Shown here: positions 12,801-24,275 of the stretch, one piece after another
Numbering within the stretch: position 1 is the first letter of the stretch
How the letters are laid out: every line of letters starts with the position of its first letter
From: Hymenochaete sp. R1
Taxonomy: Eukaryota > Basidiomycota > Agaricomycetes > Hymenochaetales > Hymenochaetaceae
Assembly: GCA_019400425.1 (NCBI GenBank)
Contig: JAFREE010000002.1
Location: 248,001 to 312,000 of the forward strand
Reading direction: 5' to 3'
DNA length: 64,000 bases
The notes under the pieces: generated by a model
What the model saw: the letters and a program-made list of their open reading frames with translations, nothing else
Database searches by the model: none
Told to the model about the DNA's origin: nothing
Program-made: the position numbers and the translations under genes

Positions 12801-14871
12801 AGAGAGTCTGCAGCATAGGATCGCCAACATGACTGTGCCCGAGCTTTATGGTCTGAAGTTTCGCGCGCCGTGACGAAGCAGACAGAACTTGCATGCTCAC
12901 CAATCCTAAGCCAATAAGGTTTTCTCCAATGTCAATATATCGTCTCTCGCATAGCCATGGCGCTGCACCCTACCCGACAAGATAACGCAACACAAGATCA
13001 TCCGCGACATACGGAAGTTCGGGGCACGGCAGGAGATATACTGTATTTGTCTTCGAAGAATGTGATTTAACCTTTCTCCCGTGCGCGGAGGTGCCGAATG
13101 TGGAAGTGGAAGAACCCGAGTGACCGAGGCTCCGAGCGGCCAAACGTATTCTTCGTAATGGTATACCCGATATTTGAAAAGAAGTAAAGAAACGAAGGAG
13201 TTGGCTAGAGGGTCATGCATGCAGGACATGCTATGCGGTAGCTGTTTGATAGACCAGGCTCGGAGTCCTGGGTGTAAGATATTCCGTTGTGAAGTTGTGC
13301 GCAACTCCAGTGTGTTTCTATCCACTCCCTGTACTGGTGTGCTTAGAGAGTACGAATGCGATAACCAAGCCTCAAAGCGGGCACTTGACAAGAGAGCGAC
13401 ACTCGATTGGATCATAGTGACCGTACTCTGCTCCTTCTATTGGCGTTATCCGGGCTGAATGACCATACAGCGGCTATGTTTCCATGTCCATGGATGGACG
13501 GCATTACGTGCACAGGCGTCCACAACACTGTCGCGGTGAATCGATTCCAACAAGAGATGGAGAATGCTCTCCCGATGAGAACCTCTATGCACCGTGGATT
13601 CTGGAAGATTATTAACACGACAGGCTTGCCGGAGCGACAGAAGGCAATAACACCAACGGCGGCACAGGTGGAAGCGGCTGATGTTGTGCCCCAGCCCCAC
13701 CCTCTCCACGACAGAAAGACAGAACCGGGCAAGAACATTGCTGAAAACGTCGTCCGGATTGATCCATGCTCGGCCTGACATACCGAGTCCGCCGGTGTAG
13801 GCGTAGACGTACATAACGAGGAGCGGGATTGGCGTTCCTCCTTCTGGCGTCGTCGACTCCAAAACAAAACGACATGCCGCCTGCGCCTGTGGCATTGACA
13901 GGAAGAATGTGAAAGCTGATCCAGACGCAAAAGCGACCGATTCGTGTTAGATTACGACAATATTAATGATTTGGTGTTTGAGGTGTCCGTGTCTCCAAAG
14001 TACTGTACATGCAGATGGATGCATGACATGACATGGCCAAGTTGACGCAGGTAATGGTATTGGTGTTGTACGCCTGAGGAAGAAAGCATGTTGCGACTGT
14101 CGGACCAAGCAGGCAGTAAGACTGAATGTATTATGACGATGCCAAGGCTGATGGGGTGGATGAGAGGACGAGAAGGGACGTAAAAGGAATGGGATGAGTT
14201 GAAGTCATTTGAACGGATCAGCGGAGTGCCGTTGGTCGTGTGACGCTCTTTGACCGAGCCACCCTAAAGAAAAGTCCTCAGTTTTTGCCTTCAATTCTCC
14301 ACATGCTCTCTCTTTAGCTCAATCCGGGGGTTGTTGACTGGACTGGCGAATACGGGGGAGTGGGTTCACGGTTGTCTCTGTTCTCTGTCGGCTTTCGTCG
14401 GCCCCTACGTGTGGCCCTGTTGCTGAATGCGTGTAGAGGGGGGTGTGGGTGGTACTGCCCTGCTTGCCCTGCCCCGCCAGCAACTCAGCCGCCGCCCAAA
14501 GATGTTAAATAAATCAAGTCTTTCTGGTCCCACGTCGACTTATTATCTCTTCTCTCTACAAGTAACCACATCTCTTTCTGCGCTGTCTGCTTTGTTCCTT
14601 TGCTGTTTCTGTTGAAGCGACTTGATCGAATTTTGTCTCAGAGAATCGCCCCCATTGAGTTTCTCTTCCGTAATCGTCCGATACTCACCCGACGCCCGAC
14701 TCGACTCAACTTTGTTCCTCTTCTCTTCTCTTGACTCTCCCTCCTCTCCCATCCATCTCTCCCATCCCTTACCTCTACGGCCGCACACGACCGCACACGA
14801 CTCCCTCCATCGTCCTTAACGCCGTCCCATTCCTTTCCGACCACTACCGGAATCCACCCTCCTCATCAGTC
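9819..14871. other. Five-kilobase gene-poor region with protein-like scraps
   Basis: Laccase promoter followed by about 4.8 kb without a gene I can assemble. Several minus-strand frames read like protein but lack a start, clean splices or a known family: about 10850-11130 (contains VSMTFGAGATFRTGYGVEG), 11325-11588, 11578-11859 and 13412-13930. They could be exons of an unrecognised minus-strand gene or relics of a decayed one. The last 500 bp before 14872 are pyrimidine-rich, as expected of a fungal promoter and 5' UTR. Confidence 0.4.
9986..9992 (-). promoter_or_regulatory. TATA-like box of the laccase gene
   Basis: TATAAAA on the minus strand, about 168 bp before the laccase ATG. Position and sequence fit a core promoter; no start site can be seen directly. 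Confidence 0.5.
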
Positions 14872-16300
14872 ATGAAGAGTTGCCTCAAGTGCTCTTCTCC
14901 AAATTCTCATTCCCAAGCTCTCACCAGTACCAACTTTGCTGCAGGCCCAAGCTTCGCCTCACGCCCAGCTAAAAATCAAATATCAGGCCCGAGTCAATCT
15001 TCTCAACGGCCATCATGTCATCGCTCGGTCAGTTTTCGTGATACGACTGAGGATGAGGTCCATATCGCAGATGACTGGGACAGGTCACCTGTGGACATCA
15101 CTCCCAGGCTCTCCTACGAGTATGTCCCCCTTCCATTTACATCTCATCGATTTTTGTTCTCACTGAACCGCCTCTTTGGCCGACGCTACTGGGCGCTTTT
15201 CTATTGATCTTGCTTTTTTTTTTGTTTTATGACAATGTAGGGACGTCCTGGAGCTGAAGCAGATGCAGGTAGAGGCAGCACGTCAACAGGCTCGAGTCCA
15301 TGGATCTTCATCTCGCTTCCTCCCAAGGGTACCATTGACAATTGTACCTCTCCTACCTAGCGGAAACTCCTCGTCTCCATCGTCTCAAATCCCTCCGAGG
15401 AATCCCCCTAACTCTATGAAGGTTCCGAGCCTCTCGGCCGTAGGCCTTGCCCTGTCCGAGTCCTGTCTGTGTCGTATGCTGAGTGCAGACTCAGGCGGCC
15501 ATGCTCGAAGCGACCGTTGTCCCAAACACGGCTCAATGAAGAGCAGCAGAAACCCGAGTCCCAAAAGGAAGGCCACGTCTTCGCCCGTGTGCTCGCCTCC
15601 CCCATCAAAGGAGTCTTCGAAAGGTGGGAACAACAACAACAGCAACAACAAGAGCCAGACTCTCACACCTCCGGATACGCCGCCGCGCTCACCGCCTCGA
15701 GTTTCCCCGACGAAATTCTCACCTTCTTCATTCAAGTCCAAATCCTCCAAGTCCACATCCGCACCCCCGTCGCGTTTCCGCTATTTCGCCTTTCGTCCGT
15801 TATTGGACACGACGCCACATGAGTCGACGTGGGTATCCGAAGGCAAGACGGGCTCGGACAGGAAACACGGCCTGATCACCCCTCCCCTCTCCGCATCGCC
15901 CTCGCTGACGTCTATGTCGCCCCATCCGCACCCGAGCGCGTATGACCCCGACTTTTCTATGGTCGGAGTCAAGTCCACGTCATGCGGACTCGAGCGCAAA
16001 CTCGGCTTCTCGTTCGCACCTTCCCCCGAATCGACCGACGATTCTGACTCTGACGTTTCCATGTCTGAGCCAGAGTCGGAGTCGGAAGTGGACGAGAGCG
16101 AAGAGGAGGAAGGGGACGAGATGGATTGGCGTGCGAAGGAGATGCGTGCGCGGAAGGTGATGAAGACGAGCGCGTCGCAGACGTCGCCCCGAGGGACGAT
16201 CAACCTTGCCCGCTTCCCCTGCGCTCCACAAATGTCGGGTGCTACTAGCAGCGGAAGAACGTCTCCATCGTCGACGTACTCGCCGTTCCTCCTGGCATGA
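14872..16300 (+). CDS. Basidiomycete hypothetical protein with PP1-docking-like motif
   Basis: Two exons, 14872-15119 and 15241-16300, give 435 residues; the intron (GTATGT...TGTAG) closes in phase. The N-terminus starts MKSCLKC and contains RSVSF, which fits the RVxF docking motif for protein phosphatase 1, then HIADDWDRSPVDI and, across the intron, LSYEDVLELKQMQ. I believe this block recurs in basidiomycete proteins, but I know of no function. The rest is disordered: Ser/Pro-rich, an Asn run (NNNNSNNK), an SP-rich stretch and an acidic tract (DSDSDVSMSEPESESEV...) near residue 345-365. It may be a phosphatase regulator, based only on the motif. The start was chosen as the first ATG after a pyrimidine-rich leader. 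Confidence 0.75.
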
Positions 16301-17943
16301 ATTTCGAGATAACAGTGGCGTCATCTAAGTGGATTCGACTCGGTCGACATATTTGACATTTAACATTTCATTTTTCAATGAAAATGTGAGATGTCAGGTG
16401 AAATGAGCTTGATTTTGAGTTTTGTTCCGCTCGGACAATCTTGATAGAGAAACTATCGACGGAGACGGAGCATCGTCGCAGTCGCATCCATCACGTCACG
16501 GGTCACTATTTATACTGTTGTGTCTTCGTCATCTCCCCCTCCCCCCGGTTCATATTTCAATATTTCGCTCGATTTTCTTTATCTTTTCCTCTATCCTACC
16601 AGTCTCCATCACACGCACATTGGCTCCTTGCTCTTTTTATTTTCGACTTTAGGAAGACCGCCCTCACTCACGCAATCGACTTTGCATCAACTGCATATGT
16701 ATATCTGCATCTTGCATCGTTCGTTTCTCATATTCGCATTCGCAGTCTCGTTACATCAACTACGACTAGGCATAACCGGAATCTTCGTTTCGCCTTTCAC
16801 TTCCCTATCATCGTCTGGGTAGACGGGCTGGTATCTTTTGTTTTGGATGTAACTGTTCCTTTCATCGCTTCCTTCATACCTTTTTTTCGTTCGTTCGTTC
16901 GTCGACGCGGGCATTTTTCCCTTCCCGTCCTCCCTCCTCCTGTTTCTCCCTCCGTATCCGCAACCCCCTCCCCTTCCTCGATTTTGTGCGAAACCCATAC
17001 TTACACTATGTAACGCCTAATTACATAGTCTCTCCTTCTTTTCACCCTCTGTACCATCAACACTCCGTCCCCCCCCCCCCTCTTCTCTTTCCCCTCTCAA
17101 TCACCCCAACTCCAACCATCGAATCATACACCCCCCTCGCCACCTAATTTCGCACAAAAGAAAACTTCGTTCGTTATAATATCAATGCCTGCTCGCCTAC
17201 GCATGAAAAAAGGAAGCGTCGTCATCGTCTTTTTCTTTTAATTCTTCCTCTTTTCCTTCAACTTTCCCTACCCGTCCTTTGAAACCCTCTTACTTCTCAC
17301 TTCTCACCGGAATTCGTTTCCTGACCCTTCCTTTCTTTTTTTTCGTTTTTTTTTTCGTTTTCTGGCTCGTGAGAGTCCCAGGCTCTTCTGTTTCTTAGAT
17401 GTGCAAAATCTTCGTATCTTCGTTCTTTCCGTCCGAGCGTCCGAGTACATCTTTCGTATCTTATCGTATTCAAAGAGATTGCACAGGCCTGTGTGCTTTT
17501 ACGAATATTCAAGGTGGTTTGTCTCGATCTAGACTCGTTGGTCCTCCAACCAGAGTTGTGGCCAACTTGCGTGGGGACGCGGACTAAATATTAATATTAT
17601 AGCCTTTTTTTTCAAAAATGAAAGAGTCTCGCAGACTTACTTGTATCTACACCGACGTACATGTATATGTACAAGTTTCGAAGTGTCTGGTGTAAGGTAT
17701 AACAAAGTAGGATATACCAGTACCAGTATTGACTTGGTGGTCCGGAGTCGACTCGGTTACTGGAAGGATCTGGGACTGACTGGCGGACGTGCCTTTAAAG
17801 CTTAATCATTAATATTATTTTCAAGTTCAGACGCGCATACATTCACTCACCCAGTACCCGCCTTGACCTTCCACCTCCACCTCCTCGCTTTCCACCAGTA
17901 CTATTACCGATATCCAAGCAGCAACCTCCTTCTTCCAATCAAA
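16301..17943. other. Long pyrimidine-rich intergenic region
   Basis: About 1.6 kb between two plus-strand genes. The plus strand is strongly C/T-rich from about 16520 to 17400, with runs such as a C10 tract near 17070. The open frame at 16441-17013 is made of this biased sequence and shows no family motif. It probably holds the 3' UTR of the upstream gene and the promoter and leader of ADE1. No RNA gene or repeat was recognised. Confidence 0.5.
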
Positions 17944-19669
17944 ATGGCATCCGACTCGTACCAATCCACCGAAGCCCTCATCGAAACCTCGCTCCCAGAG
18001 ACGGACACTCTCAAATTCGTCTCGCGGGGAAAGGTGCGCGATCTTTATGAAATCACGGACGTGGACACGGACACGGGCGAGGACGAGAGGAAAACGTACC
18101 TATTGTTCATTGCGACGGATAGGATATCTGCTTATGATGTCGTTTTGAAGAACGTATGCTCCCCTCCCTCCCTTCGCTCTCTTCTTATAAGAATATACTT
18201 ACGGATATCCTACTATGCTCGCTCACTCACTCACCTACACGTACACACACCCAGGGCGTCCCCTCCAAAGGCCTCCTCCTCACACGCATCTCCACCTTCT
18301 GGTTCTCCCACCTCGCTTCCATCGTCCCCAATCACGTCGTCGCGTCCTCCCTCCTCGACATGCCGCGCGGAATCCGGAGCCAGCTCGAGGGCGTCTGGGA
18401 GGAGAACGCGCTGGAGGGGCGGACGTTGCTTGTGAGGAAGGCGAGGGTGGTGAAGTTGGAGGCGATCGTGAGGGGGTATTTGACTGGTGAGTTGGTGGCT
18501 GCTTCCCGAGCTTGGGTTTCTCTCTCTCTCTTCTTTTGAGGACTATGAATTCCTTCCTTCCTCTTTCTTGATCTTGGTCTCGAACACACCGGCTCGACGC
18601 CTTTTGTATAGGCTCAGCGTGGTCGGAGTATAAGCGATCCGGGACCGTACATAGGATCCCGCTGCGAGAGGGTTACGTCGAATCGGACAAACTCGACGAG
18701 CCGCTCTTTACGCCGTCGACGAAAGCGGACCAGGGAGAACACGACGAGAACATATCGCCCGAGAAAGGTGAGTACTGAATTAGGGGGGGTTGCTTTTTTT
18801 GAGTGCTTGGGAGAAGCTGTGATGTATCTTCGATGCTCATTCTTGTGTTCATGTTTCGTGCTTCATGTACGCGGGTTGATTATGCATATGCATACGCATT
18901 CGACGAATAACGATACTTCTACGATGCGATCCTGCGTTCGACCCCCTCCACACCTCCCTCTCTTCGCCTCTCACCGTGCCCAACCTGCTTATATGCGCCC
19001 TCCCAAACCAACCACACCCATTCGTCGCTCGTCAACCGCCAATCGTCACTCGACAATCCATAACAACAACAAAAAAAACCCCACCCAGCCAAATCCCTCA
19101 TGGGCCCCACCCTCTACACACACATCGCCCAAACCGCCCTCGCCCTCTTCGCCGCCGCCTCGTCCTACGCCCTCACCCGCGGCCTCATCCTCGCAGACAC
19201 CAAGTTCGAGTTCGGGCTTGTCCCCGTCTCCGAGCTTCCCTCCAAATCCAAATCCGAATCCGAATCCGAGACCACGTCCCCTCATGGGAGTTCGGATCCG
19301 GGTCTGATCATCATCGACGTCGACGTCGACGTCCCTACCGCAACCGAAAGTACTGGCACGACCGAAACCACAAACACAACCACACCCACAAATACAACCA
19401 CCCCAACCCCCCACGCCCTCCTCCTAATAGACGAAGCCCTCACCCCAGACTCATCCCGCTACTGGTCCGCAGCAGCCTACGCCCCTGGCCATCCACAAGC
19501 GTCCTTCGACAAGCAGTTCTTGCGGGATTGGCTGGTGGGGAGTGGGTTTCGGAAGGGGTTGGAGGGGGGGCCTGGGGCTGGGGGAACTGGGGGGTGGTGG
19601 ATGAGTGAGGAGGTCGTGAGGGGGACGAGGGAGCGGTATGAGGGGGTTGTGAGGATGTTGGTTGGGTGA
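17944..19669 (+). CDS. ADE1: SAICAR synthetase (phosphoribosylaminoimidazole-succinocarboxamide synthase)
   Basis: Joins aspartate to CAIR using ATP in de novo purine synthesis, in the cytosol. Four exons, 17944-18153, 18255-18486, 18612-18767 and 19089-19669, give 392 residues with all phases closed. Landmarks are [10 protein letters not shown] at the N-terminus, [20 protein letters not shown] across intron 1, [24 protein letters not shown] across intron 2, [23 protein letters not shown], and [11 protein letters not shown] near the end. The family is usually about 300 residues; the extra length is a low-complexity insert ([12 protein letters not shown]..., then repeated Thr) between [11 protein letters not shown] and LLLIDEAL. 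The third intron is long for this window (321 bases). The insert sits between strands near the active site, so it is probably a surface loop. Function looks intact. Confidence 0.93.
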
Positions 19670-20220
19670 GCGAACGAGAGTGAGAGATGGGAAGGGGAGC
19701 TTAGATATGTGTACGTGTGTACTGTAGATGTATAGATGAGATGGCGTGAGGTTCGATGAAGTTAAGTTTATGCAATCGTTTTGTTTCGTTTTATTTTATT
19801 TTCTCTTCTCTTTGTTTGAAGGATTCGTTCGTGTTCGTCCTCGATTGGGTCGCTCCTTTTTTCTTCTTTCTGTTTTGTTTTTCTGCGGGCTCGGAGCGAT
19901 AGGCAGTTGGTAGTCGTTGCAAAACAATGAGATTGCAATTCAATGTGAACGGCGATGAGTAGAGTAGAGTAGAATATCGGAAAACATTTGTCAGAAACCA
20001 CAAAAACAAAAGCAAAAAAAAACGAAAGCGTCGAAAGGGAGACTCGAACGGAGTGAGACATGAAATTGAAGCTGACCCCACTCGGCGCAACCGTAGACGT
20101 GGAGTACTAGTAGGCTTGGGAAGGAGCAGCGACTCGGTACGCACCGTCACCGTCACCGTCGCCGTCGCCGTACCCGATTCCCGTGAGTAAATAGCGCGGC
20201 GCGGAGAACTCGTCAGATAA
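19670..20220. other. Convergent intergenic region
   Basis: 550 bp between the 3' ends of ADE1 and the minus-strand membrane protein. It contains A/T-rich stretches typical of 3' UTRs and a short tandem of GTCACC/GTCGCC-type units near 20145-20170. No gene is supported. Confidence 0.5.
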
Positions 20221-21789
20221 TCAGATAATCTCGATAATAGACGGGTAGATCCTATCCAAACCAAACACACCAAACCCAAAAAAGAACCCATCAGTAAAAA
20301 CCCACTGGCAAGTCCTCACTCAAAAACAGCAAAAAAAACACAGAGAAACTCACCCAAGGAACCCCACAACCGTCTGCACGAGCGCGAACACCGGCGGCAT
20401 CCACGTCGACATCTCGAACCCGCTTGCGCGGTACACCCCCGCGAGCACGTACCCCAGCACGGCGCTCCCTAGCACGGCGCCCAGCAGGCCCGAGGCGAGG
20501 TAGGTGGAGAGGATGAGGAGGGCGAAGGCGGCGCGCGTGCGGTGGGGGTTTGGGCGGGGGGGCGTTAGGGGGTGGGGGGTAAGGATGGGAGGAGGAGGGT
20601 AGAGAGAGGTGGGGGGTTGGGTGGGGGTTGTTGAGGATTTGGGAGAACGGACGGGGACGGGGTGGGTCTGGGTCTGGGTGTCGGCGGTGATTGGGTTCCG
20701 TGCGTGCGTGGCGGACGTGCCGGTCTTGGGGAAGAGGGGCGTCGCGGACGTGGGCGAGGTCGCCGAGTTGAGCGTCGCCGTCGTTGGTCCCAGAGCGTAC
20801 GCCTCCGTCCCAGTCCAAGTACCAGTTGTAGAACCAGCCTCCGCTTCTTCGAGAAATCGGTAATCGTCATCTTCGTCATTACCGTGCTCTTCCCCTTCCC
20901 TGTCAGTATCTCCATCTCCGCCACATCCTCGACTTGCACTCCGATCCCGATCCCGAGGGCGGCGCAACCGGGACGAAGACGATCGTCTCACTCTCGTATA
21001 CTCCGACCCAGCCCCAGCCCCATCCCCAGCCTCACCAGACACACCCAAAATCGACGTCGTCCGTCCAAGTCCCGACCTCCGCGAGCCGACCCCAAACCCC
21101 GTGTCCACGCCAATACGTGTGTGTGCGTCCCTTCTCCTACTCCCAGTCCCAGTCCTACTCCTACTTGCACTTGATCTTCCTTTCCCTTCGACGCCCTTCT
21201 GAACGGACCTTGGCGCAAACGCGATATTGAGGGCTGCGAGGGTCCCGGAGAGGACGAAGAGCGGGGTGTAGAAGGCGAGGGTCCAGTAGAACGTGAATCG
21301 GAAGATGTCTGGTAGGGGTGGGGTCGGTGAATAGAATTAGAACTCTTTATATCAATGGAATGGAAGAGCAGGAAAAGAGATGTTAGTGGTGGTATTTGGA
21401 TATTGGATCATGCTTTTTTAGGGGAAGGAAAGCACGATTCTGATTCTGATTCTGATTCTGGATGAAAGCAGAGCTTCCGAATGAAGTTTGAAGTTTAGAT
21501 TCGAGATGCGGGAGGTTATGGGTAGGGAGTTCCGGAGCGCCCAGAGTCGACGCAAAGGGCAAGCAAGGCAAAGGGACCGTCCTTGACCGGCTTCCCCTTG
21601 CCTTCCGGAAAATCGTAACGATAATGAAACGAAAATAGGGACTACTAATACTGATAACTCACCACCCGCATCGGTAAGGTAGGCTCCTCCGGGCTGGACG
21701 GGGTCCCTGTGCTGGACGTGGAGGAGGTCGATGGCAGGGTCGTATAGCGAAGGCCAGGGTGGGCTGCCTGCGTTTAGTTTGAGGCTCAT
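20221..21789 (-). CDS. Hypothetical four-helix membrane protein
   Basis: Three exons (21663-21789, 20354-21308, 20221-20251) give 370 residues, all phases closed. The N-terminus [20 protein letters not shown]...[15 protein letters not shown] is followed across an intron by [18 protein letters not shown], starting helix 1. A disordered Arg/Ser/Thr-rich loop of about 190 residues comes next. Helices 2 and 3 are in [21 protein letters not shown] and the next segment, helix 4 in [12 protein letters not shown]. The last exon codes only [13 protein letters not shown]. This layout (short conserved start, variable loop, conserved C-terminal helices) is one I associate with fungal integral membrane proteins of unknown function. 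The tiny last exon was chosen because it gives an in-phase hydrophobic ending instead of a long Arg/Ser tail. Confidence 0.75.
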
Positions 21790-22379
21790 TCGGGCGTGTG
21801 CGTTGCGAGAGCAGGGTTGAATGAGAAGTAGAAGCAGGTGAGGGTGATGCGAGAGGTCAGTGCTGGTATTAGAGCGAGGGGTCGTTGGTTGTTGGAAGGG
21901 TTAGGTCCAGGACTAGTGTTCGGAGGTCGGCACGTAGCCAATAGAACGGAGTGTGTTTGTGAGGGTGAACGGGTAGATAGGGAAGGAGATGATTAGCCGT
22001 AAAGGAATGGCAATGACGACGACGATGGAAGAGAGAAGAGAAGAGACGTTCCCGTGGTCATGCACTTTCCCCGCTCTCTCACCTCTTCAAAACTCTCTTT
22101 TCTTCGCTGGTCTAGGTCATTGCATCATACCCCCTCGTCCACATACAAATACACTCGACCACTCAACAGGGAGGTCTGTTTCAGTCGACGACGACTACTT
22201 TGTCGCTCACACACACACAACACACACTATTGGCAATTTTGCTCAAGACTGCGTTTCCTCTCCTCAAATCTCTGTCTATCAGACATTTTTTTCAATCTAC
22301 CACTACGTCCACCCCCTCCCCTTCCGCCGTCATTCCCTCCCCTCCCTCCATCTCCCTCACGAGCAGGCTCCGACAGACA
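21790..22379. other. Divergent promoter region
   Basis: 590 bp between the membrane protein (-) and the Ser-rich protein (+). C/T-rich on the plus strand from about 22060, with a CA-rich tract near 22206-22228. No gene or clear binding site is recognised. Confidence 0.45.
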
Positions 22380-23009
22380 ATGCACTCGACCATGTCCTCC
22401 CTCTGGTCCACTGCCGTCCACCTCCTCGCTACCTCCAGCCCTCTTTACATCTCCGAACCCTACTTTGAGGCCACCCCCCAGCCTCCTCGTCGTTCAACGT
22501 CCCACGCCCGCCCAAACTCCGACAGACTTTCAAAGCGGCACGTTCGTCAGCCGTGTCCGAACGTGCTCTCGTCGGTAACTGGCGGTGGTGCTGGTGTTGG
22601 TAGCGGCTCCCGTCGATCTTATCGGTCTTTGACGTCGTCGGCGAAGCGAACGTCGTTGTTTGAGCCCGTTCTACTCTTACCGGGCGTAGTCAACACACCC
22701 TTGATGTTCCACCTCCCACCCGTCTCTGCCCCGTCGTCGTCGTCGTCGTCTACATCTACTTTGCGTATGCAGAAAGCGAAAGCTAGGACGCGGAGAGGGA
22801 ATGTAGGGAGGGATGATACGGATCGAACGAACTCGAGTATGGTGGGAGTAGGAGGTGAAGACGTGTGGAGGATGGTGGGTGTTGAGTCGGCATCGTCTAC
22901 TGTATGTGTGTGTAGGAATGGGGGAATGTCGGATGATTCTGGGTACGAGTCTGCGGGGACGGATAGGGAAGTGAGGAAGGGGAGGGAGAAGTCACTGAAG
23001 TGGGAGTGA
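22380..23009 (+). CDS. Hypothetical Ser/Arg-rich protein
   Basis: Single-exon frame of 209 residues from the first ATG (MHSTMSSLWSTAVHLL); a second ATG at 22392 in better context could be the true start. The first 25 residues are mildly hydrophobic and could be a targeting or membrane segment. The remainder is Ser, Arg and Gly-rich with a poly-Ser run (APSSSSSSSTS) and an FEPVLLLPGVVNTPLMFHLPP segment. It ends in SDDSGYESAGTD and a basic tail. No family is recognised. Low-complexity sequence in this area makes long chance frames common, so coding status is only likely. Confidence 0.45.
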   Translation: MHSTMSSLWSTAVHLLATSSPLYISEPYFEATPQPPRRSTSHARPNSDRLSKRHVRQPCPNVLSSVTGGGAGVGSGSRRSYRSLTSSAKRTSLFEPVLLLPGVVNTPLMFHLPPVSAPSSSSSSTSTLRMQKAKARTRRGNVGRDDTDRTNSSMVGVGGEDVWRMVGVESASSTVCVCRNGGMSDDSGYESAGTDREVRKGREKSLKWE

Positions 23010-23297
23010 GGAAGTGTATATGCGTGTCGGATAAAGAAAAAGGCGTGTATATGCGTAACTTTATCGAATCTACGTTCGTTTGAAAGACAACGTCCGAGAA
23101 TGTGTGACCGAGACTCGGGAGACGCCTAGAACACAGACTCTGCGACGATATGATCTCATACCCTCACTCAACTTCATCCCTCCACCTCCGCGCCGAGACT
23201 CTCCTCATCATCCGACACACTCGCCCATTCATACAAATATTCTCGCTTTCTCCTCGTAGCTTTTACTTTCTTCAATTCTTCAATCCACCCATCCACC

Positions 23298-24275
23298 ATG
23301 CGTCCTCTCACCGCCTCAAGCTCAGTCGACTCCTTCCTCTCCTGGATCGCCACTCCCAACCTCCCCGTTCCCAACCCCAACTCTTCCACCACCGACACGG
23401 ACAAACACTCCCATTCCGATTCCAAAGACAAAGAAGGCCACGGTCATCGTCATCATCGTCACCGTCATCATCATCACCACCGTGATCGTGATCATCGTGA
23501 TCATCACAGCGACCACGAACACCAACACCCCGAACATCGCCAACGCCACGCAACCGACAACGCAAACACCTCCTCTGCATCCGCCGCCGCCGCCGCAGCA
23601 GCCGCGAACGCATCCGTCTCCAACGTCTTCGTCTTTACCAACTCGTCTGTGAGGCTCAGAGAGCTCAACCGCAGCCCGTTGGAGGACATGGCCCTACCGC
23701 TCTTTGGCGCACCGGCCAAGCCCGCGTCGTCGTACGAGTCGATATTCATACCGTCTCCGTCTCCGTCGTTGCGACGCTCTGGGTCTGCCGATGGGAACGC
23801 GGACCCGTCTGCGTCGAGGCCGGGGCCGAAACCGACTTCGGCGTCGACGACTGGCTCAGGCTCGGGACCCTCCGCCTCGGTTTCGCCCTCCGGCTCCTCG
23901 AACTCGAGTGCAAGTACAAGCTCAGGCTCCTCGGGCTCAGTCTCCTCCCAGTCCACCACCACCACCACCACCACCACCTCATCATCCTCGACCTCGTCTC
24001 TCTCTCCAGCTTCTTCGACCTCGGCGACCTCCACGAGCACAAGCTCGAGCGCATGTGCGAGCATAGACCCGAAGACACCCTCCCCACCCGTCTCATTCCC
24101 ATCAAAGACATCCTCCGTTGTGGTAGCAGCCACCCCACCCGAATCCGAGTCCGAGTCCGAGACCCCGAGGGCGAATCTCACCTTGAATCCGAAGAATACG
24201 AAGAATGCGGATGTGGATGGTGTGAGGGTCTCGGATGAGGTGGTGGATCGGGTGTTGGCCAAGTTGGCTGGGTAG
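23298..24275 (+). CDS. Hypothetical His-rich and Ser/Thr-rich low-complexity protein
   Basis: Single-exon frame of 325 residues from an ATG in good context (CCACCATGC). It contains a His-rich stretch (GHGHRHHRHRHHHHHRDRD, about residues 48-66), a run of nine Ala near residue 95, then ASVSNVFVFTNSSVRLREL and LPLFGAPAKPASSYESIFIPSP as the only normal-looking segments. A Ser-rich region follows with a run of eight Thr, and the protein ends DGVRVSDEVVDRVLAKLAG, a likely helix. A 286-codon frame runs antisense, a by-product of the repetitive codons. The His tract could bind metal, but that is only suggested by composition. I know no function. Confidence 0.55.
   Translation: MRPLTASSSVDSFLSWIATPNLPVPNPNSSTTDTDKHSHSDSKDKEGHGHRHHRHRHHHHHRDRDHRDHHSDHEHQHPEHRQRHATDNANTSSASAAAAAAAANASVSNVFVFTNSSVRLRELNRSPLEDMALPLFGAPAKPASSYESIFIPSPSPSLRRSGSADGNADPSASRPGPKPTSASTTGSGSGPSASVSPSGSSNSSASTSSGSSGSVSSQSTTTTTTTTSSSSTSSLSPASSTSATSTSTSSSACASIDPKTPSPPVSFPSKTSSVVVAATPPESESESETPRANLTLNPKNTKNADVDGVRVSDEVVDRVLAKLAG

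Noticed and set aside
7576..16300. A secondary-metabolite or lignin gene cluster around the laccase
   Set aside because: Neighbours are an OPT transporter and a gene desert; no P450, PKS, NRPS or further oxidase is near. A transporter next to a laccase alone is not a cluster.
16441..17013. 190-codon plus-strand frame downstream of the PP1-motif protein
   Set aside because: Arises in a C/T-rich stretch where stop codons are rare in all plus frames; residues are mostly Phe, Ser, Leu and Pro with no family motif.
19791..20291. Long Arg/Ser-rich C-terminal extension of the membrane protein
   Set aside because: Needs a different splice phase at 20251; the in-phase choice ends at IYPSIIEII, which continues the hydrophobic segment and stops at once.
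20350..21108. Start of the membrane protein at an internal residue near 21108
   Set aside because: The upstream frame is open to a clean acceptor at 21308 and splices in phase to [12 protein letters not shown] at 21789, adding a helix and a conserved-looking N-terminus.
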